35,446 nucleotides of DNA from Variovorax gracilis (GCF_030317115.1 NZ_JASZYF010000043.1:1-35446); one strand, 5' to 3'. Shown: positions 16,507 through 26,185, counted from the first letter of the stretch. The notes: generated by a model not told the origin, from the letters alone. Numbers and translations: made by a program.

Positions 16507-17439
16507 ATGTGCTACAGCGCCCAGATCCGAGCCGAGTACAAGCGTTTCGTGCGCCTCTTCGGCGGCGAACTCAGCATCCGGGCTTTTTCCGAGCTGTACT
16601 TCGAGCGCCAGAGCGACCCGAAGATCAGGATCCCGAAGGCCGTTGATGCGATGTTCCTCCATCCCCAGACGGACGAGGAACGCGGCGTCAAGGCGCTGAT
16701 CGACGCCTTCGACGCCGGGCAGGCCACCCGGCTCGAGCAGGAACTCTTCAAGCAGCGCAAGCGCCTGGCCGACGCCGAGCGGACACTGCGGACGAAGGCC
16801 ACCAAGAAGGCGGCCGACGATCAGCGCATCGCCACCGCCAAGATTGAGCAGACCCGCGGCAAGCTGGCCGACTTGTCACGCATCGAGCCTGAGGCTCGCG
16901 ACGGTCGCTTCTTTCCCGGTGGCTACGTCCCGGTGATGGTCTGGGAAGACGGCCAGAGGGTGGTCAAGCCGATGCGGTATCTGTGTCGCCCGGCGGGCAA
17001 GCCTGCTTCGAACGACCTCAAGTGTCCCGGTTGCTACAACTGCCGGTTGGACAGCCTGGAGGGCTACTGGAAGGGTCAGTTCGGAACGACACACGGTGTC
17101 ATCGTGGTGAATGCCTTCTATGAGAACGTCGACCGGGATGGCAAGAACGTGGTGCTGGAGTTCAGGCCGCGGCCAGAGCAGGACATGCTGGTCGCCTGCC
17201 TCTGGTCCTGCTGGACGCCGCCGCCCGGCTCCGAGGAGCCGGACCTTTTGTCCTTCGCGGCGATCACCCGCGAACCGCCATCGGAGGTCGCGGCGGCCGG
17301 CCACGATCGATGCATCATTCCGATCAAGCCGGAGAACATCGATGCCTGGCTGAAGCCGGATCGATCGAACCTCGCCGCGCAGTACGCCATCCTGGACGAT
17401 CGCGAGCGGCCGTATTACGAACACCAACTCGCGGCGTGA
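16507..17439 (+). CDS. SRAP family protein (YedK/HMCES-type, abasic-site shield)
   Basis: SRAP proteins bind abasic sites in single-stranded DNA through a covalent bond with Cys2 and protect replication forks. Here the start MCYS gives Cys2 after Met removal. The other active-site residues are recognisable: Asn178 (YNCRLDSL), Glu206 (NAFYEN) and His266 (GHDRCIIPI). At 310 aa it is longer than E. coli YedK (about 220 aa). The extra length is mainly a charged, probably coiled-coil insertion at about residues 70-125 (LEQELFKQRKRLADAERTLR). Its place opposite dnaE2 with a common LexA box fits an SOS role. The start is fixed by the need for Cys2. Confidence 0.92.
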   Translation: MCYSAQIRAEYKRFVRLFGGELSIRAFSELYFERQSDPKIRIPKAVDAMFLHPQTDEERGVKALIDAFDAGQATRLEQELFKQRKRLADAERTLRTKATKKAADDQRIATAKIEQTRGKLADLSRIEPEARDGRFFPGGYVPVMVWEDGQRVVKPMRYLCRPAGKPASNDLKCPGCYNCRLDSLEGYWKGQFGTTHGVIVVNAFYENVDRDGKNVVLEFRPRPEQDMLVACLWSCWTPPPGSEEPDLLSFAAITREPPSEVAAAGHDRCIIPIKPENIDAWLKPDRSNLAAQYAILDDRERPYYEHQLAA

Positions 17440-17451
17440 CGCCATCGGATC

Positions 17452-17673
17452 ATGACCACCAAGGCCGCCCGGCGCGAACACCTCATGGCGATGGCCCAGT
17501 TCGAGCGCCGTTGCGTCGAACTCTCTCGGCGAATGGAGTCGATCGTTGAACCGCCAGCGCCCGGCGACCACCAGTTCTTGTCGCCCTTCGGGCCGCGCAA
17601 GCCGGTGAAGCGGGCATTGCCTCGCGGCGTATCGGGTGCAATCGCCGTCCCCAAGCGTTTGAAGGCTGCCTAG
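17452..17673 (+). CDS. Small basic protein, 73 aa, unknown
   Basis: Starts 12 bp after the SRAP stop and reads MTTKAARREHLMAMAQFERR and so on. It has an amphipathic helix first half and a Pro/Lys/Arg-rich second half (FGPRKPVKRALP). No family recognised. The TAG stop (17671-17673) lies inside the CCTAGC target site of the IS481 element, which is duplicated on both sides. The insertion therefore left the reading frame intact. Its position suggests co-expression with the SRAP gene. Confidence 0.5.
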   Translation: MTTKAARREHLMAMAQFERRCVELSRRMESIVEPPAPGDHQFLSPFGPRKPVKRALPRGVSGAIAVPKRLKAA

Positions 17674-17681
17674 CTTTGATG

Positions 17682-17697
17682 TTGCGATAGGTTGTTC
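17682..17697 (+). repeat. IS481 left inverted repeat core
   Basis: TTGCGATAGGTTGTTC. It pairs with the right copy at 18672-18687, with one mismatch in 16. Confidence 0.85.
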
Positions 17698-17760
17698 ACC
17701 CGGAAGAGTCTGGGAGACTGGAGTTACCACGCTTCAGCACATCTCAGAGGAAACAACCAG

Positions 17761-18699
17761 GTGAACAGCCACAAGAATGCCAGATTGACCTTCGAAGGTC
17801 GCAAATTGCTTGTCGAACGCATTGCCGTGATGGGGCTGATGCCGGCAGCCGAGGCTGCCGGCATCAGCGCGCGCACCGCCCGCAAGTGGCTCAAGCGCTT
17901 CGTTGAGCAGGGAGAGCAGGGCCTGCAAGACCGTAGCTCGCGCCCTGTCAGGACGCGTACGAGCTTGGATGAGAGGCTGTGCGAGCGCATCGAGCAACTC
18001 CGTCGCTTGCGCATGCCCATGCGCCGGATCGCAGCCGTGGTCGGGCTCAGCGTGGCCACGGTCTGCCGGTTGCTTGGCCGCCTGGGACTCTCAAGCCTGA
18101 AGGCGCTCGAGCCTGCTGTGGCGGTGGTGCGCTATGAGCACGAGGCCCCCGGCGAGTTGCTGCACATGGACACCAAGAAGCTCGGACGCATCGTGCGCCC
18201 GAGTCATCGAGTCACTGGCGATCGACGCGACTCGGTAGAAGGCGCGGGTTGGGAGTTCGCCCATGTGGCCATCGATGACCATTCCCGGGCCAGCTTCGTT
18301 CAGATGCACGACGACGAGCGCAAAGGCTCGGCCGTGGCCTTCTTGCAGGCCGCGGTGGCGCACTACGCCACCCTGGGCGTGACGATCAAGCGCCTGATCA
18401 CCGATAACGGTTCGGCCTATCGCTCGCGGCTGTTCGCCAAGACCTGCCAAGCCCTGGGCATCAAGCACACCTTCACAAGGCCATATCGACCACAGACCAA
18501 TGGCAAGGCTGAGCGCTTCATCCAAACCTGCCTGCGCGAGTGGGCCTATGGCCGCACCTGGGCCAACAGCGCCGAGCGCACCGCCTGGCTGCCCGCCTTC
18601 CTGAACTTCTACAACGCCCGCCGGCCCCACTCGGCCTTGGGCTACAAGCCTCCCGCCTCCAGGCTCGGCGGGAACAACCTATTGCAACTCAACACCTAG
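17761..18699 (+). CDS. IS481-family transposase
   Basis: A 312-aa DDE transposase from the GTG at 17761 (the frame is open to 17692). The N-terminal part has two helix-turn-helix units (AEAAGISARTARKWLKRF; MRRIAAVVGLSVATVCRLLG). The rve integrase core has its Asp in LLHMDTKKLGRI, Asp in LITDNGSAYRS and Glu in NGKAERFIQTC. It ends with YNARRPHSALGYKPP, typical of the family. The TAG stop lies in the duplicated target site, so the termination codon comes from the host DNA. Confidence 0.93.
   Translation: MNSHKNARLTFEGRKLLVERIAVMGLMPAAEAAGISARTARKWLKRFVEQGEQGLQDRSSRPVRTRTSLDERLCERIEQLRRLRMPMRRIAAVVGLSVATVCRLLGRLGLSSLKALEPAVAVVRYEHEAPGELLHMDTKKLGRIVRPSHRVTGDRRDSVEGAGWEFAHVAIDDHSRASFVQMHDDERKGSAVAFLQAAVAHYATLGVTIKRLITDNGSAYRSRLFAKTCQALGIKHTFTRPYRPQTNGKAERFIQTCLREWAYGRTWANSAERTAWLPAFLNFYNARRPHSALGYKPPASRLGGNNLLQLNT
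18672..18687 (-). repeat. IS481 right inverted repeat core
   Basis: GAACAACCTATTGCAA on the plus strand, the inverted partner of 17682-17697. It lies inside the 3' end of the transposase gene. Confidence 0.85.
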
Positions 18700-18700
18700 C

Positions 18701-19624
18701 AAGCCAAGCGCTGAAGCGGGTCCATCGCAGGAGTCGGCGACGGCATCGAGCGGACCACGACAAGTCACGGTGGCCCCCTTCGAGCCCGCGAGCACCGCCT
18801 GGGGCGCAAAGTCCGCCGCCACCTGGAACAAGCCCACAAGGCGGCCACCCTTCGCCCATGCATCGAGTTCATGGCCGCAGCGCTGCGTTGCCGCTTTGAC
18901 GGGCATCGCGCCGCGACGGGCACCACCAAACGGTTTGCAGCGATGCTCGCATGCTTTTCCACAACCTTGTCCACTGCTGCGGTGGAGAACAGTTCCGCTG
19001 GAGTTTGCCGCCGTTGATGCTCCTGGTCGGCAGCAGTTGTACACAATTTGTATTAACTGTACCGACCGACTTCTGGGCCTTCCGGCTCGGAGGAAATTCG
19101 TCTGGAGTCACGGTCGTGGACCGGCTTCCTTGTGGCAAGGAAGTTCGCTCCTCGCAACGCGCGTCCCACGAATGCGTAGCGCGCCACCTCCATCGGTGCG
19201 ACCCGCCAACGCTCAGACGGCGCTTTGCGGGGGCCCTCGACGGCGGGGAGAACGAGGATGGCGAGGTCCGCGAGCAACAGACGCTGGCGCGGCCAGCGCG
19301 CGGCCACTCCTGAGGCGACCGGTAAAAGCAGGCATGTCCCACCGCGTGGAACGTGACGATCTGTCCAGCCAGCGACGACGACATGGCCGGTGAAGAGTCC
19401 GGGTGACGGGCGCGACTTCGCCCTGGCCGTTGGAGCATCGTCGTCCTTCATCTTCGGCGCGATCACAGCGGCTTTGCGTTCGAAGATCGGACTTCGGACG
19501 ATCACGGAAGTGCAACCCCGAGGTGGACCACGCCGTTGGATCCCTCCCAGGAATGAGAAGCTCTCCGTCGCCTGACGATCGCGGCCTTGACCGCCGCGTC
19601 AGTTTGTCGGCATCCTGCTGGCTC
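18701..19624. other. Long gap before the cyclase gene
   Basis: About 920 bp without a recognisable gene; open frames on both strands are Arg/Ser/Pro-rich shadows. An AT-rich patch at 19037-19065 carries the inverted arms GTACA (19039-19043) and TGTAC (19058-19062), possibly an operator or promoter region. The cyclase frame is open from 19403, but similarity starts only after ATG 19625. Confidence 0.45.
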
Positions 19625-22600
19625 ATGACAAACGCCTCCACTCCCGCAGACACGGGTGCCCCATCGACGATCGAGGCGTGGTTGTCCGCCCTTGGCATGT
19701 CCCGCTATGCCGAGGCATTCAACGCCAACGACATCGATCTCAGCCTGTTGCCCGACATCGGAGAGCAGGCACTCAAGGACCTGGGAGTGGGCAGCGTCGG
19801 CCATCGGGTCAGGTTGCTCAAGGCCATTTCGCTGCTCCGGCCTGCACCACCGGCCTCGCCCCCGCCCGCACCAGGTCAGGGCGGTGCTGCCCTTCGCTAC
19901 CTGGCCGGGGAGCTGGAGGGCGAGCGGCGCCAATTGACCGTCCTGTTCTGCGACATGGTGGGCTTCACCGAATTGGCGTCGCGGCTGGACCCCGAATTGC
20001 TGCAGAAGGTGATCCGGGCCTACGAGGACGCCTGTGCCGCCTGCATCGTGCGCTACGACGGCTATGTGTTCCAGCGCCTGGGCGACGGGATCGTGGCCTT
20101 CTTCGGATACCCGCTGGCGCACGAGGGTGAGGCCGAGCGCGCGATCTACGCGGGGCTGGCGATCACCGAATCCCTGGCTGCGCTGGAGGTCGCCGAAGTG
20201 GGGCGCCTCGAAGTGCGCATCGGGATCGCCACCGGCGTCGTGGTGGTGTCCTCCGTCGGACGCAGCGCCGTCGGAGAAACCATGAACCTGGCGGCCCGCC
20301 TGCAAGGCGTTGCGTCCACAGGTGCAGTGGTGGTGAGCGAGCGCGTGCGGCAGTTGGCCGGAGGCCGCTTCGTCTACGAGAACCTCGGTAAGCCCCCCCT
20401 CAAGGGCATCCAGCGGCCCACCACGGCCTACCGCGTGGTGGGGGTCAGCGACATCTCCAGCCGCTTCGAGATCGCCACGCAGGAAGGGCTGACCGCCCTT
20501 GTCGGGCGCGAGCAGGAGATCAGCCTGCTGACGGACCGCTGGCAGCAGGCGCGCGGCGGGGAAGGCCAGGTCGTGTTGCTTTCGGGCGAGCCCGGCATCG
20601 GGAAGAGCCGCATCCTCGACGCGCTGCGGGAGCGGCTGGAGGCCGACGGCGCCAACGTGTTTCGGGTGCAATGCTCGCCCTATTTCGCGAACAGCGCTTT
20701 CTTTCCGGCCGTCGACAGCTTCGAGCGCGCGTTGAAGTTTGCGCGGGAGGACGCGGTGGAGGGCAGGCTCGACAAGCTCGAAGCTCTGATCGTCGGGCAG
20801 GCCGGCCTTCCGCGCGAAGACGTCCGCTATTTCGCCGCCATGCTCGCCATTCCGTTCGAGGATCGCTACGGGCCCGGCAACATGGGGCCCCAGCGCTTCA
20901 AGGACGAGACCCTGCGTTGCCTGGCCGACTATTTCGAGGCGATGGCGCGCAGGAAGCCGACGGTGATGTTCTTCGAGGACGTCCATTGGGCGGATCCGAG
21001 CAGCCTCGAGGCACTGGACGTGCTCATTGAACGGCTCAATGGCTTCCCGCTCCTGGTGGTTCTCACGCATCGCTCCGAATTTCGATCGCGCTGGGACAGC
21101 CACGGGCACGTGGCGACCTTGAGCATCTCGAAGCTCACCAAGGCCCAGAGCAGCGCCATCGTGAACAAGCTGACCGATGGCAAGGCGCTCCCCGGCCAGC
21201 TGCTGGATCAGATCCTGACGCGCACCGATGGCATCCCGCTCTTCGTGGAAGAACTGACCAAGTCGATCCTGGAGTCGGGGGAAATCCAGGTGGTGGGTGA
21301 TCGCTACGAGTTCGTGGGTGCCTCTCGCCAGGTCAACATCCCGGCCAGCCTGAGGGACTCGCTGATGGCGCGCCTGGACCGCCACCCGTCCATCAAGGAG
21401 ATCGCGCAGATCGGCTCGGTGATCGGAAGGGAGTTCGGGTACGAGCTGATCCACGCCCTGGCGCCTGGAACACGGGACGAGCTCGACCAGGCGCTGGACA
21501 AGTTGACCGAGTCCGGATTGGCCTCCCGGCGCGGCACGCCACCCGATGCGGTCTTCACCTTCAAGCATGCGCTGGTTCAGGATGCCGCCTACGACTCGCT
21601 GCTCAAGAGCCGCAGGCAGCAACTGCATGACAGGGTCGTCGGCGCCATCGAGGCACGGCACCCCACGCTGCGCGAGACGGAACCCGAGGTTCTGGCGCGG
21701 CACCTGTCGATCGCGGGTCAGACGCGTGTGGCCATGGGGCTGTGGCGACGTGCCGCCGAGTTGGCCATGCGCCGGATGAGCCTTGCGGAGTCCATCGCCC
21801 ACCTGAACAAGGCACTGGAGGAACTCGCCCTGCTTCCACCCGATCCCGAGCGCGACGTCGTGGAACTGGATCTGCACGCTTCGCTCGGCACCGTGTTCAT
21901 GCTTGCCAAGGGCTGGGCGGCGCCAGAGGTTGAAAGCGCCTTCCGTCGCGCCCGGGATCTGAGTGCTTCGACCGGCGGTGCGGACAGTGCCGTGCGGGCA
22001 CTGTGGGGCATTTGCGTGTTTCATCTGGTGCGCGGAGAGATCGACCATGCCCGCGCCATCGGTGACCGCCTCATGGAGCTGGCCATCGGGTCGGGGAGCA
22101 GAAGGGCCTCGCTGGTCGCGCACATGCTGTGTGTGCAACTGGCCATGTACTCGGGGCGCTTCGCGGAGGTGGGCCACCACTGGGCCACAGTGGAAGAGCT
22201 CTACTCCGAGACCGACGATCCTTCGCTCATCAATGACTACTCGACAGACCTGCGCCTGACCGTCCGGTTGCACGGCGCCCATGTCGAATGGATCCTGGGC
22301 CGGCCCGACCAGGCGGGCAAGCTGTGCATGGACAACAACGACCTAGCGCGCTCGCTGGCGCACCCCTATTCGCTGTCATGGGCGCTGACCTGGGGCGCGA
22401 TCCCCCACCTTTATCGCGGCGACGACGAACGCCTGAATTTGTTCGCCGGCGAAGGCCTGGACATTGCGCAAGAGCATGGCCTCGCCTACACCGGGGCGAT
22501 CGGCACGATGGCTCTCGGATGGGCCCATGGACAGGCCGGACGACACGCCGAGGGCATCGAGGCCATGCGTCGCGGGCTCGCCGACTTCCGCGCCACCGGC

Positions 22601-23014
22601 GCTGAAATCGTCGTGCCTTACTTCAAGACTCTGTTGGCCGAATTGCTGTGCGCTGCCGGCGACAAGGCGCCTGCCCATGAGCTGCTCGACACCGCCTTGG
22701 AACAGGTCGAGCGCTGGGGTGAACGCTGGCAGGAGGCGGAGATTCATCGCGTGCGCGGCTTGCTCTGGTCCTGCGCGCCGGAGCGAGACTGCGCGCGGGC
22801 CGAAGATCATTTCCGGCGCGCGATCGACGTCGCCTCGCAACAAGGCGCCCGTGCATGGGAGTTGCGTGCGCGCACCGCGCTGGCGCGACTGCTTCAGCAG
22901 CAAGGCCTGGCGGAACGCGCCCGTTCAGTGCTGGAACCGCTGCTGTCGAGCTTTCGGGAAGGCGCGCAGACGCGGGACTTGATTCAGGCGCGGGCCGTTC
23001 TTGCGTCGCTGTAG
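19625..23014 (+). CDS. SAM - adenylyl/guanylyl cyclase - ATPase - TPR protein
   Basis: A 1129-aa signalling protein with four parts. A SAM domain spans residues 14-75 (IEAWLSALGMSRYAEAF; LKDLGVGSVGHRVRLL). A class III nucleotide cyclase domain spans about 102-275, with metal-binding Asp110 (LFCDMVGF) and Asp154 (LGDGIVAFFG). A STAND/AAA-type ATPase follows, with Walker A GEPGIGKSR (321-329) and Walker B VMFFEDVHWAD (near 447). Helical TPR-like repeats run from about 650 to the end. Both metal Asp are present, so the cyclase may be active; nucleotide specificity cannot be read with confidence. ATG 19625 is chosen because the SAM domain starts here. It is convergent with the biosynthetic operon, 45 bp from it, but no regulatory link is shown. 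Confidence 0.92.
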   Translation: MTNASTPADTGAPSTIEAWLSALGMSRYAEAFNANDIDLSLLPDIGEQALKDLGVGSVGHRVRLLKAISLLRPAPPASPPPAPGQGGAALRYLAGELEGERRQLTVLFCDMVGFTELASRLDPELLQKVIRAYEDACAACIVRYDGYVFQRLGDGIVAFFGYPLAHEGEAERAIYAGLAITESLAALEVAEVGRLEVRIGIATGVVVVSSVGRSAVGETMNLAARLQGVASTGAVVVSERVRQLAGGRFVYENLGKPPLKGIQRPTTAYRVVGVSDISSRFEIATQEGLTALVGREQEISLLTDRWQQARGGEGQVVLLSGEPGIGKSRILDALRERLEADGANVFRVQCSPYFANSAFFPAVDSFERALKFAREDAVEGRLDKLEALIVGQAGLPREDVRYFAAMLAIPFEDRYGPGNMGPQRFKDETLRCLADYFEAMARRKPTVMFFEDVHWADPSSLEALDVLIERLNGFPLLVVLTHRSEFRSRWDSHGHVATLSISKLTKAQSSAIVNKLTDGKALPGQLLDQILTRTDGIPLFVEELTKSILESGEIQVVGDRYEFVGASRQVNIPASLRDSLMARLDRHPSIKEIAQIGSVIGREFGYELIHALAPGTRDELDQALDKLTESGLASRRGTPPDAVFTFKHALVQDAAYDSLLKSRRQQLHDRVVGAIEARHPTLRETEPEVLARHLSIAGQTRVAMGLWRRAAELAMRRMSLAESIAHLNKALEELALLPPDPERDVVELDLHASLGTVFMLAKGWAAPEVESAFRRARDLSASTGGADSAVRALWGICVFHLVRGEIDHARAIGDRLMELAIGSGSRRASLVAHMLCVQLAMYSGRFAEVGHHWATVEELYSETDDPSLINDYSTDLRLTVRLHGAHVEWILGRPDQAGKLCMDNNDLARSLAHPYSLSWALTWGAIPHLYRGDDERLNLFAGEGLDIAQEHGLAYTGAIGTMALGWAHGQAGRHAEGIEAMRRGLADFRATGAEIVVPYFKTLLAELLCAAGDKAPAHELLDTALEQVERWGERWQEAEIHRVRGLLWSCAPERDCARAEDHFRRAIDVASQQGARAWELRARTALARLLQQQGLAERARSVLEPLLSSFREGAQTRDLIQARAVLASL

Positions 23015-23059
23015 CGGCGCGCTGTCACTCAGGCTCGGAACCGTCGCGACGCAACGGGG

Positions 23060-24259
23060 TCAAGCCTGGGAAACGATGCGCTGCAAGTTCGCAGGGTCGA
23101 AGAATTCCATGACCGGAACCGTCTGCGCGAACACACCGAAGTACCGATCGATATCGGCCTGGTTTCCCTGGAGCGCCTCGAACACCTTCATCATCTCCGC
23201 GGGGGCTTCGGCCAGCGCGGCCATCTGGCAGGTCAGCCCGTAGACGGGCATCGACGCCTGGTCGCGCTCTTGCTGGAATTGCGCCAGCGCCTGCTCCAGC
23301 GGCTGATGCCCGGACAGGCCCGCGTCAAGCTTGTCGGCGAGCAGATCGGCGTCGCGAAAGGCGTTGGTGATGCCTGCAGCGGTGATGGGGTCCATGGTCA
23401 CGCCGGCGTCGCCGACCAATGCCCAGCCCGGTCCGAAGGCCTGGCGAAAGAATCCGGCCGCCCCGCCTCGCACCCATGGCGCGTCGCGTCGTGCCGACCG
23501 CACGCGCTCGCCGAGGCCGGGGGCCAGAGCGGCCAGTTCCGCGTGGAAGTGCTTGTCCACGTCATGACGCACTTCGCGCAAGTCCTCCAGCCGCCAGGAG
23601 ATTCCCACGAGGACCCGTCCGTCGTTGGTGGGCCATGCGTACACCATCCGGCCGGGACGCGGAAAGAACTCGATGCCCTGCACCTCCAAGCCCGAAAAAT
23701 ACGAGAAATACGTGGCCTGGAGTTCAGGCTGGGGATGGGACTCGGCGGCCTCCACACGGCGAGCAATGCGCGAGTGCGAGCCGTCGGCACCCAGCACGAT
23801 GCGCGCGCGCTCCTCGACGCCTTGGGACTGGACGCCCTCGCCCTTCACGCCGGTCACCCGATCGCCTTCGCGAAGCAGTTCGGTCACGGAGAAGTCAGGC
23901 CGAAACTCGACGCCGGCTGCCACCGCCGCGTCGACAAGGATCTGGTCCAGCACGATCCGGCGTGGCGCCAGCGCGCAGCGCGCCGGCCCCGTCGTTGCCG
24001 GGGAACCGCGCAACGCGAAAGCGCCGAGGTCCAGGGTCACATCGACAAGAGGCGGGCAATTGGAAGCCTCGACGGCTTGTGCCAACCCCCAGCGGGAGAG
24101 GCTCTCCACGCCCGCATGCCAAACCAGGTGCGTGGACATGGCGACATCGCTCGGGAAACCGGCCCGGTCGACCATCAGGACGCGATGGCCCTTGCGGGCC
24201 AACAGCATCGCCGTTGCCGCACCGGCGCAACGGGCACCTACCACGATGACGTCGTACAT
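23060..24259 (-). CDS. FAD-dependent monooxygenase/oxidoreductase
   Basis: A 399-aa flavoprotein of the group A monooxygenase/geranylgeranyl-reductase-like superfamily. The FAD Rossmann motif is at the N-terminus (DVIVVGARCAGAATAMLLAR, Gly8, Gly13), followed by the FPSDVAMSTH segment. The second FAD motif GDAGVTMDPITAAGI is near residue 285. The tryptophan-halogenase motif WxWxIP is absent, so hydroxylation or another oxidation is more likely than halogenation. It is the last gene of the four-gene operon, 48 bp after the ThDP enzyme. The ATG is supported by AGGAGAG 8 nt upstream. Its substrate is probably the product of the preceding enzymes. Confidence 0.85.
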   Translation of the reverse strand: MYDVIVVGARCAGAATAMLLARKGHRVLMVDRAGFPSDVAMSTHLVWHAGVESLSRWGLAQAVEASNCPPLVDVTLDLGAFALRGSPATTGPARCALAPRRIVLDQILVDAAVAAGVEFRPDFSVTELLREGDRVTGVKGEGVQSQGVEERARIVLGADGSHSRIARRVEAAESHPQPELQATYFSYFSGLEVQGIEFFPRPGRMVYAWPTNDGRVLVGISWRLEDLREVRHDVDKHFHAELAALAPGLGERVRSARRDAPWVRGGAAGFFRQAFGPGWALVGDAGVTMDPITAAGITNAFRDADLLADKLDAGLSGHQPLEQALAQFQQERDQASMPVYGLTCQMAALAEAPAEMMKVFEALQGNQADIDRYFGVFAQTVPVMEFFDPANLQRIVSQA

Positions 24260-24307
24260 GAATCGAGCTCTCCTGTTGGGACAATGTGGAGCGGACGCAC
24301 CCGAGGC

Positions 24308-26173
24308 TCAATGCGCCTTGGAACAATCCACTGGCGGAAGTTGCGGCCATCCATAGGGCGGCATGGGCTCGGTCGCAATGCTGACCACGATGACCTGCGG
24401 CTGCGACGTTTCGTCGGCCCGTCGCAGCGCGTCGTCCAGCGCCGCGGCAAATGCCGGCACACCTTCGCTGCGTCCGATGCCGACCGCCCGCGCGCCCAGG
24501 CCCTCCGCGAACTTGACCAGGTCGGGCTGGCCCAGGTTGTAGCAATGCTGCCAGTCGGGTTCCGGCGGAAACAGCCGCGCCATGCCCTGGCTCACCATGG
24601 ACAGGTCGTTGTCGAACAGCACGACCCAGACGGCACCGACGCGGTGCTGTGCCGCGGTGGAGATCTCGGCGCCGTGCATCATGAAGGCCGCGTCGCCCAC
24701 GATCGCCACGCACGGTTTGGTGGGATCGCCCAGCTTGGCGCCCACCACGCCCGCCACGCCGAAGCCCATCGGTCCCATGGCCAGGGCAATGTGGTAGCGC
24801 ACGGGCGGATCGACCACCATGTTGTTCAGCGACCACCCCACACAGTTTCCGGCATCGATGAAGACGTGGCCCTCCTTCATGCGGTCGCTGATCACACGCG
24901 TCATGGCCGCGGGATGGACTGGCGCCTGCTGCGAATCGCGCCCGGCCGGGTCGGCGAAGGGTGAATGCGCGTTCTTGATGCCGCTGATGAACTTCTTGCG
25001 CTCATCGATGGCTTCCTGGTCGCTGACTCGCGAGGCGGCGCACAAGGCGTCGATCGTGGCACCGACTTCCGCCACGACGCCACGCGTGACCAGAAAGCTT
25101 CTGCCGATCACGCTCTGGTCGAGGTCGACCTGGATGAACGCATTGCCCGGCACCAGGGTCTTGCTGTACTGGTCCTTCGCGGCGAAGGTGGTCGAGAGTT
25201 CGGCCAGCGCGGAGCCCAGCACCAGGAGTGCATCGTAGGGCGCATCGTTGTCGGGCCGCATGTAGAGCGCGGGCCACGCACAGGCCGTCATGCCGTAGTT
25301 GCGCAACGACATCGGATCGCTTTCCGGAAAGATGCCCTTGGCGTCCGGCGTGGTCATCACGGGGATGCCGAAGATACTCACGAAACGCTGGAAAGCGCTC
25401 AGGCGTGACGCCGACGCGAGTGCGCTGCGACAGCCGTTGCCAAGGAAGATCAGCGGCCGCCGCGCCGCCAGCAAGTCGTCGAGCGCGGCTTCCACCTGGG
25501 CCTGGTCGGTGGCGCTCGGCACGGCGCGGTAGCTGCGCGTCGAAGGCGGAAAAGGGATCTTGTTTCCCTTGGGGTCTGGCGGCCCACCTGCCACCACGCA
25601 CGACCCGGCGACGTCGTTGGGCAGGCTGATGTGGGAAGCACGCGGTGGCAGCGAGCGCGCGTCGCGCAAGGCTTGCTGGAACAGCGTCTGGAAATGGCTC
25701 TGGTCCACGATCATGGCGCTGTATTGCACGGCGTTGCGGTAGATCGCATCGATGTCCAGCTTGGCGTCGGCCCCCTCCTGCAGATACCCCATGCCGAAAT
25801 ACTTGCGCGGCACCTCGCCGGTGATGGTGAGCAATGACGAGTTGCTGGTCTGCGCATTCATGGCGCCGGTGAGCGCGTTGCTCGCCCCGGGGCCGGAGGT
25901 CGTCAGCACCACCCCCAGGCCGCCGGTGACGCGGCTGTAGCCGTCCGCGATGTAGGCGGCACCGCTTTCGTGCCGGCACACGATGAACTCGAATTCGCTG
26001 GACCGCTTTCGAAGCTCATCCATCAGGTAGATGGCTGCGCCGCCCGGTATGCCGAATAGCTTGCTGACGCCCTCCAGCTTGAGGTACTCGACCAGGAGCT
26101 GGGCGACGTTGAGGTTCCATCGAACGGACTCAACGGGCGCGTCGGATGCGTGACGTTCGGCGCTTGGGGTCAA
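24308..26173 (-). CDS. ThDP-dependent enzyme, acetolactate synthase-like
   Basis: A 621-aa thiamine-diphosphate enzyme with the three domains of the acetolactate synthase family. The N-terminal domain carries the cofactor-activating Glu in CRHESGAAYIADGYSR (near residue 67). A central domain follows. The C-terminal domain has the ThDP/Mg motif GDAAFMMHGAEIS through FDND (near 485-520). Such enzymes decarboxylate 2-keto acids and can couple the carbon unit to another carbonyl (acyloin formation). The start is an unusual TTG (26173) backed by AAGGAG 7 nt upstream; no ATG fits. It begins 12 bp after the KAS III-like gene, so they are co-translated. No regulatory subunit (ilvH-like) is adjacent, which argues against branched-chain amino acid synthesis. 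Confidence 0.9.
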   Translation of the reverse strand: MTPSAERHASDAPVESVRWNLNVAQLLVEYLKLEGVSKLFGIPGGAAIYLMDELRKRSSEFEFIVCRHESGAAYIADGYSRVTGGLGVVLTTSGPGASNALTGAMNAQTSNSSLLTITGEVPRKYFGMGYLQEGADAKLDIDAIYRNAVQYSAMIVDQSHFQTLFQQALRDARSLPPRASHISLPNDVAGSCVVAGGPPDPKGNKIPFPPSTRSYRAVPSATDQAQVEAALDDLLAARRPLIFLGNGCRSALASASRLSAFQRFVSIFGIPVMTTPDAKGIFPESDPMSLRNYGMTACAWPALYMRPDNDAPYDALLVLGSALAELSTTFAAKDQYSKTLVPGNAFIQVDLDQSVIGRSFLVTRGVVAEVGATIDALCAASRVSDQEAIDERKKFISGIKNAHSPFADPAGRDSQQAPVHPAAMTRVISDRMKEGHVFIDAGNCVGWSLNNMVVDPPVRYHIALAMGPMGFGVAGVVGAKLGDPTKPCVAIVGDAAFMMHGAEISTAAQHRVGAVWVVLFDNDLSMVSQGMARLFPPEPDWQHCYNLGQPDLVKFAEGLGARAVGIGRSEGVPAFAAALDDALRRADETSQPQVIVVSIATEPMPPYGWPQLPPVDCSKAH

Positions 26174-26185
26174 GAGAGGTCTCCT

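Larger units (their letters stand above)
17675..18694 (+). mobile_element. IS481-family insertion sequence, complete, 1020 bp
   Basis: CCTAGC at 17669-17674 is repeated at 18695-18700, giving a 6-bp target duplication. The ends are imperfect inverted repeats in register: both have GTTGC[GA]ATAGGTTGTTC beginning 6 nt from the tip. The right tip is TGTTGAG read inward. One intact transposase gene fills the element, so it may be active or recently inserted. Confidence 0.85.

Noticed and set aside
18769..19393. A 207-aa plus-strand ORF between the IS481 element and the cyclase gene
   Set aside because: Low-complexity Ala/Pro/Arg composition, several competing frames, no motif; kept as an uncharacterised gap.
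19502..22282. A 926-aa open frame on the minus strand opposite the cyclase gene
   Set aside because: The plus strand carries SAM, cyclase and Walker motifs; the antisense frame has no recognisable domain.
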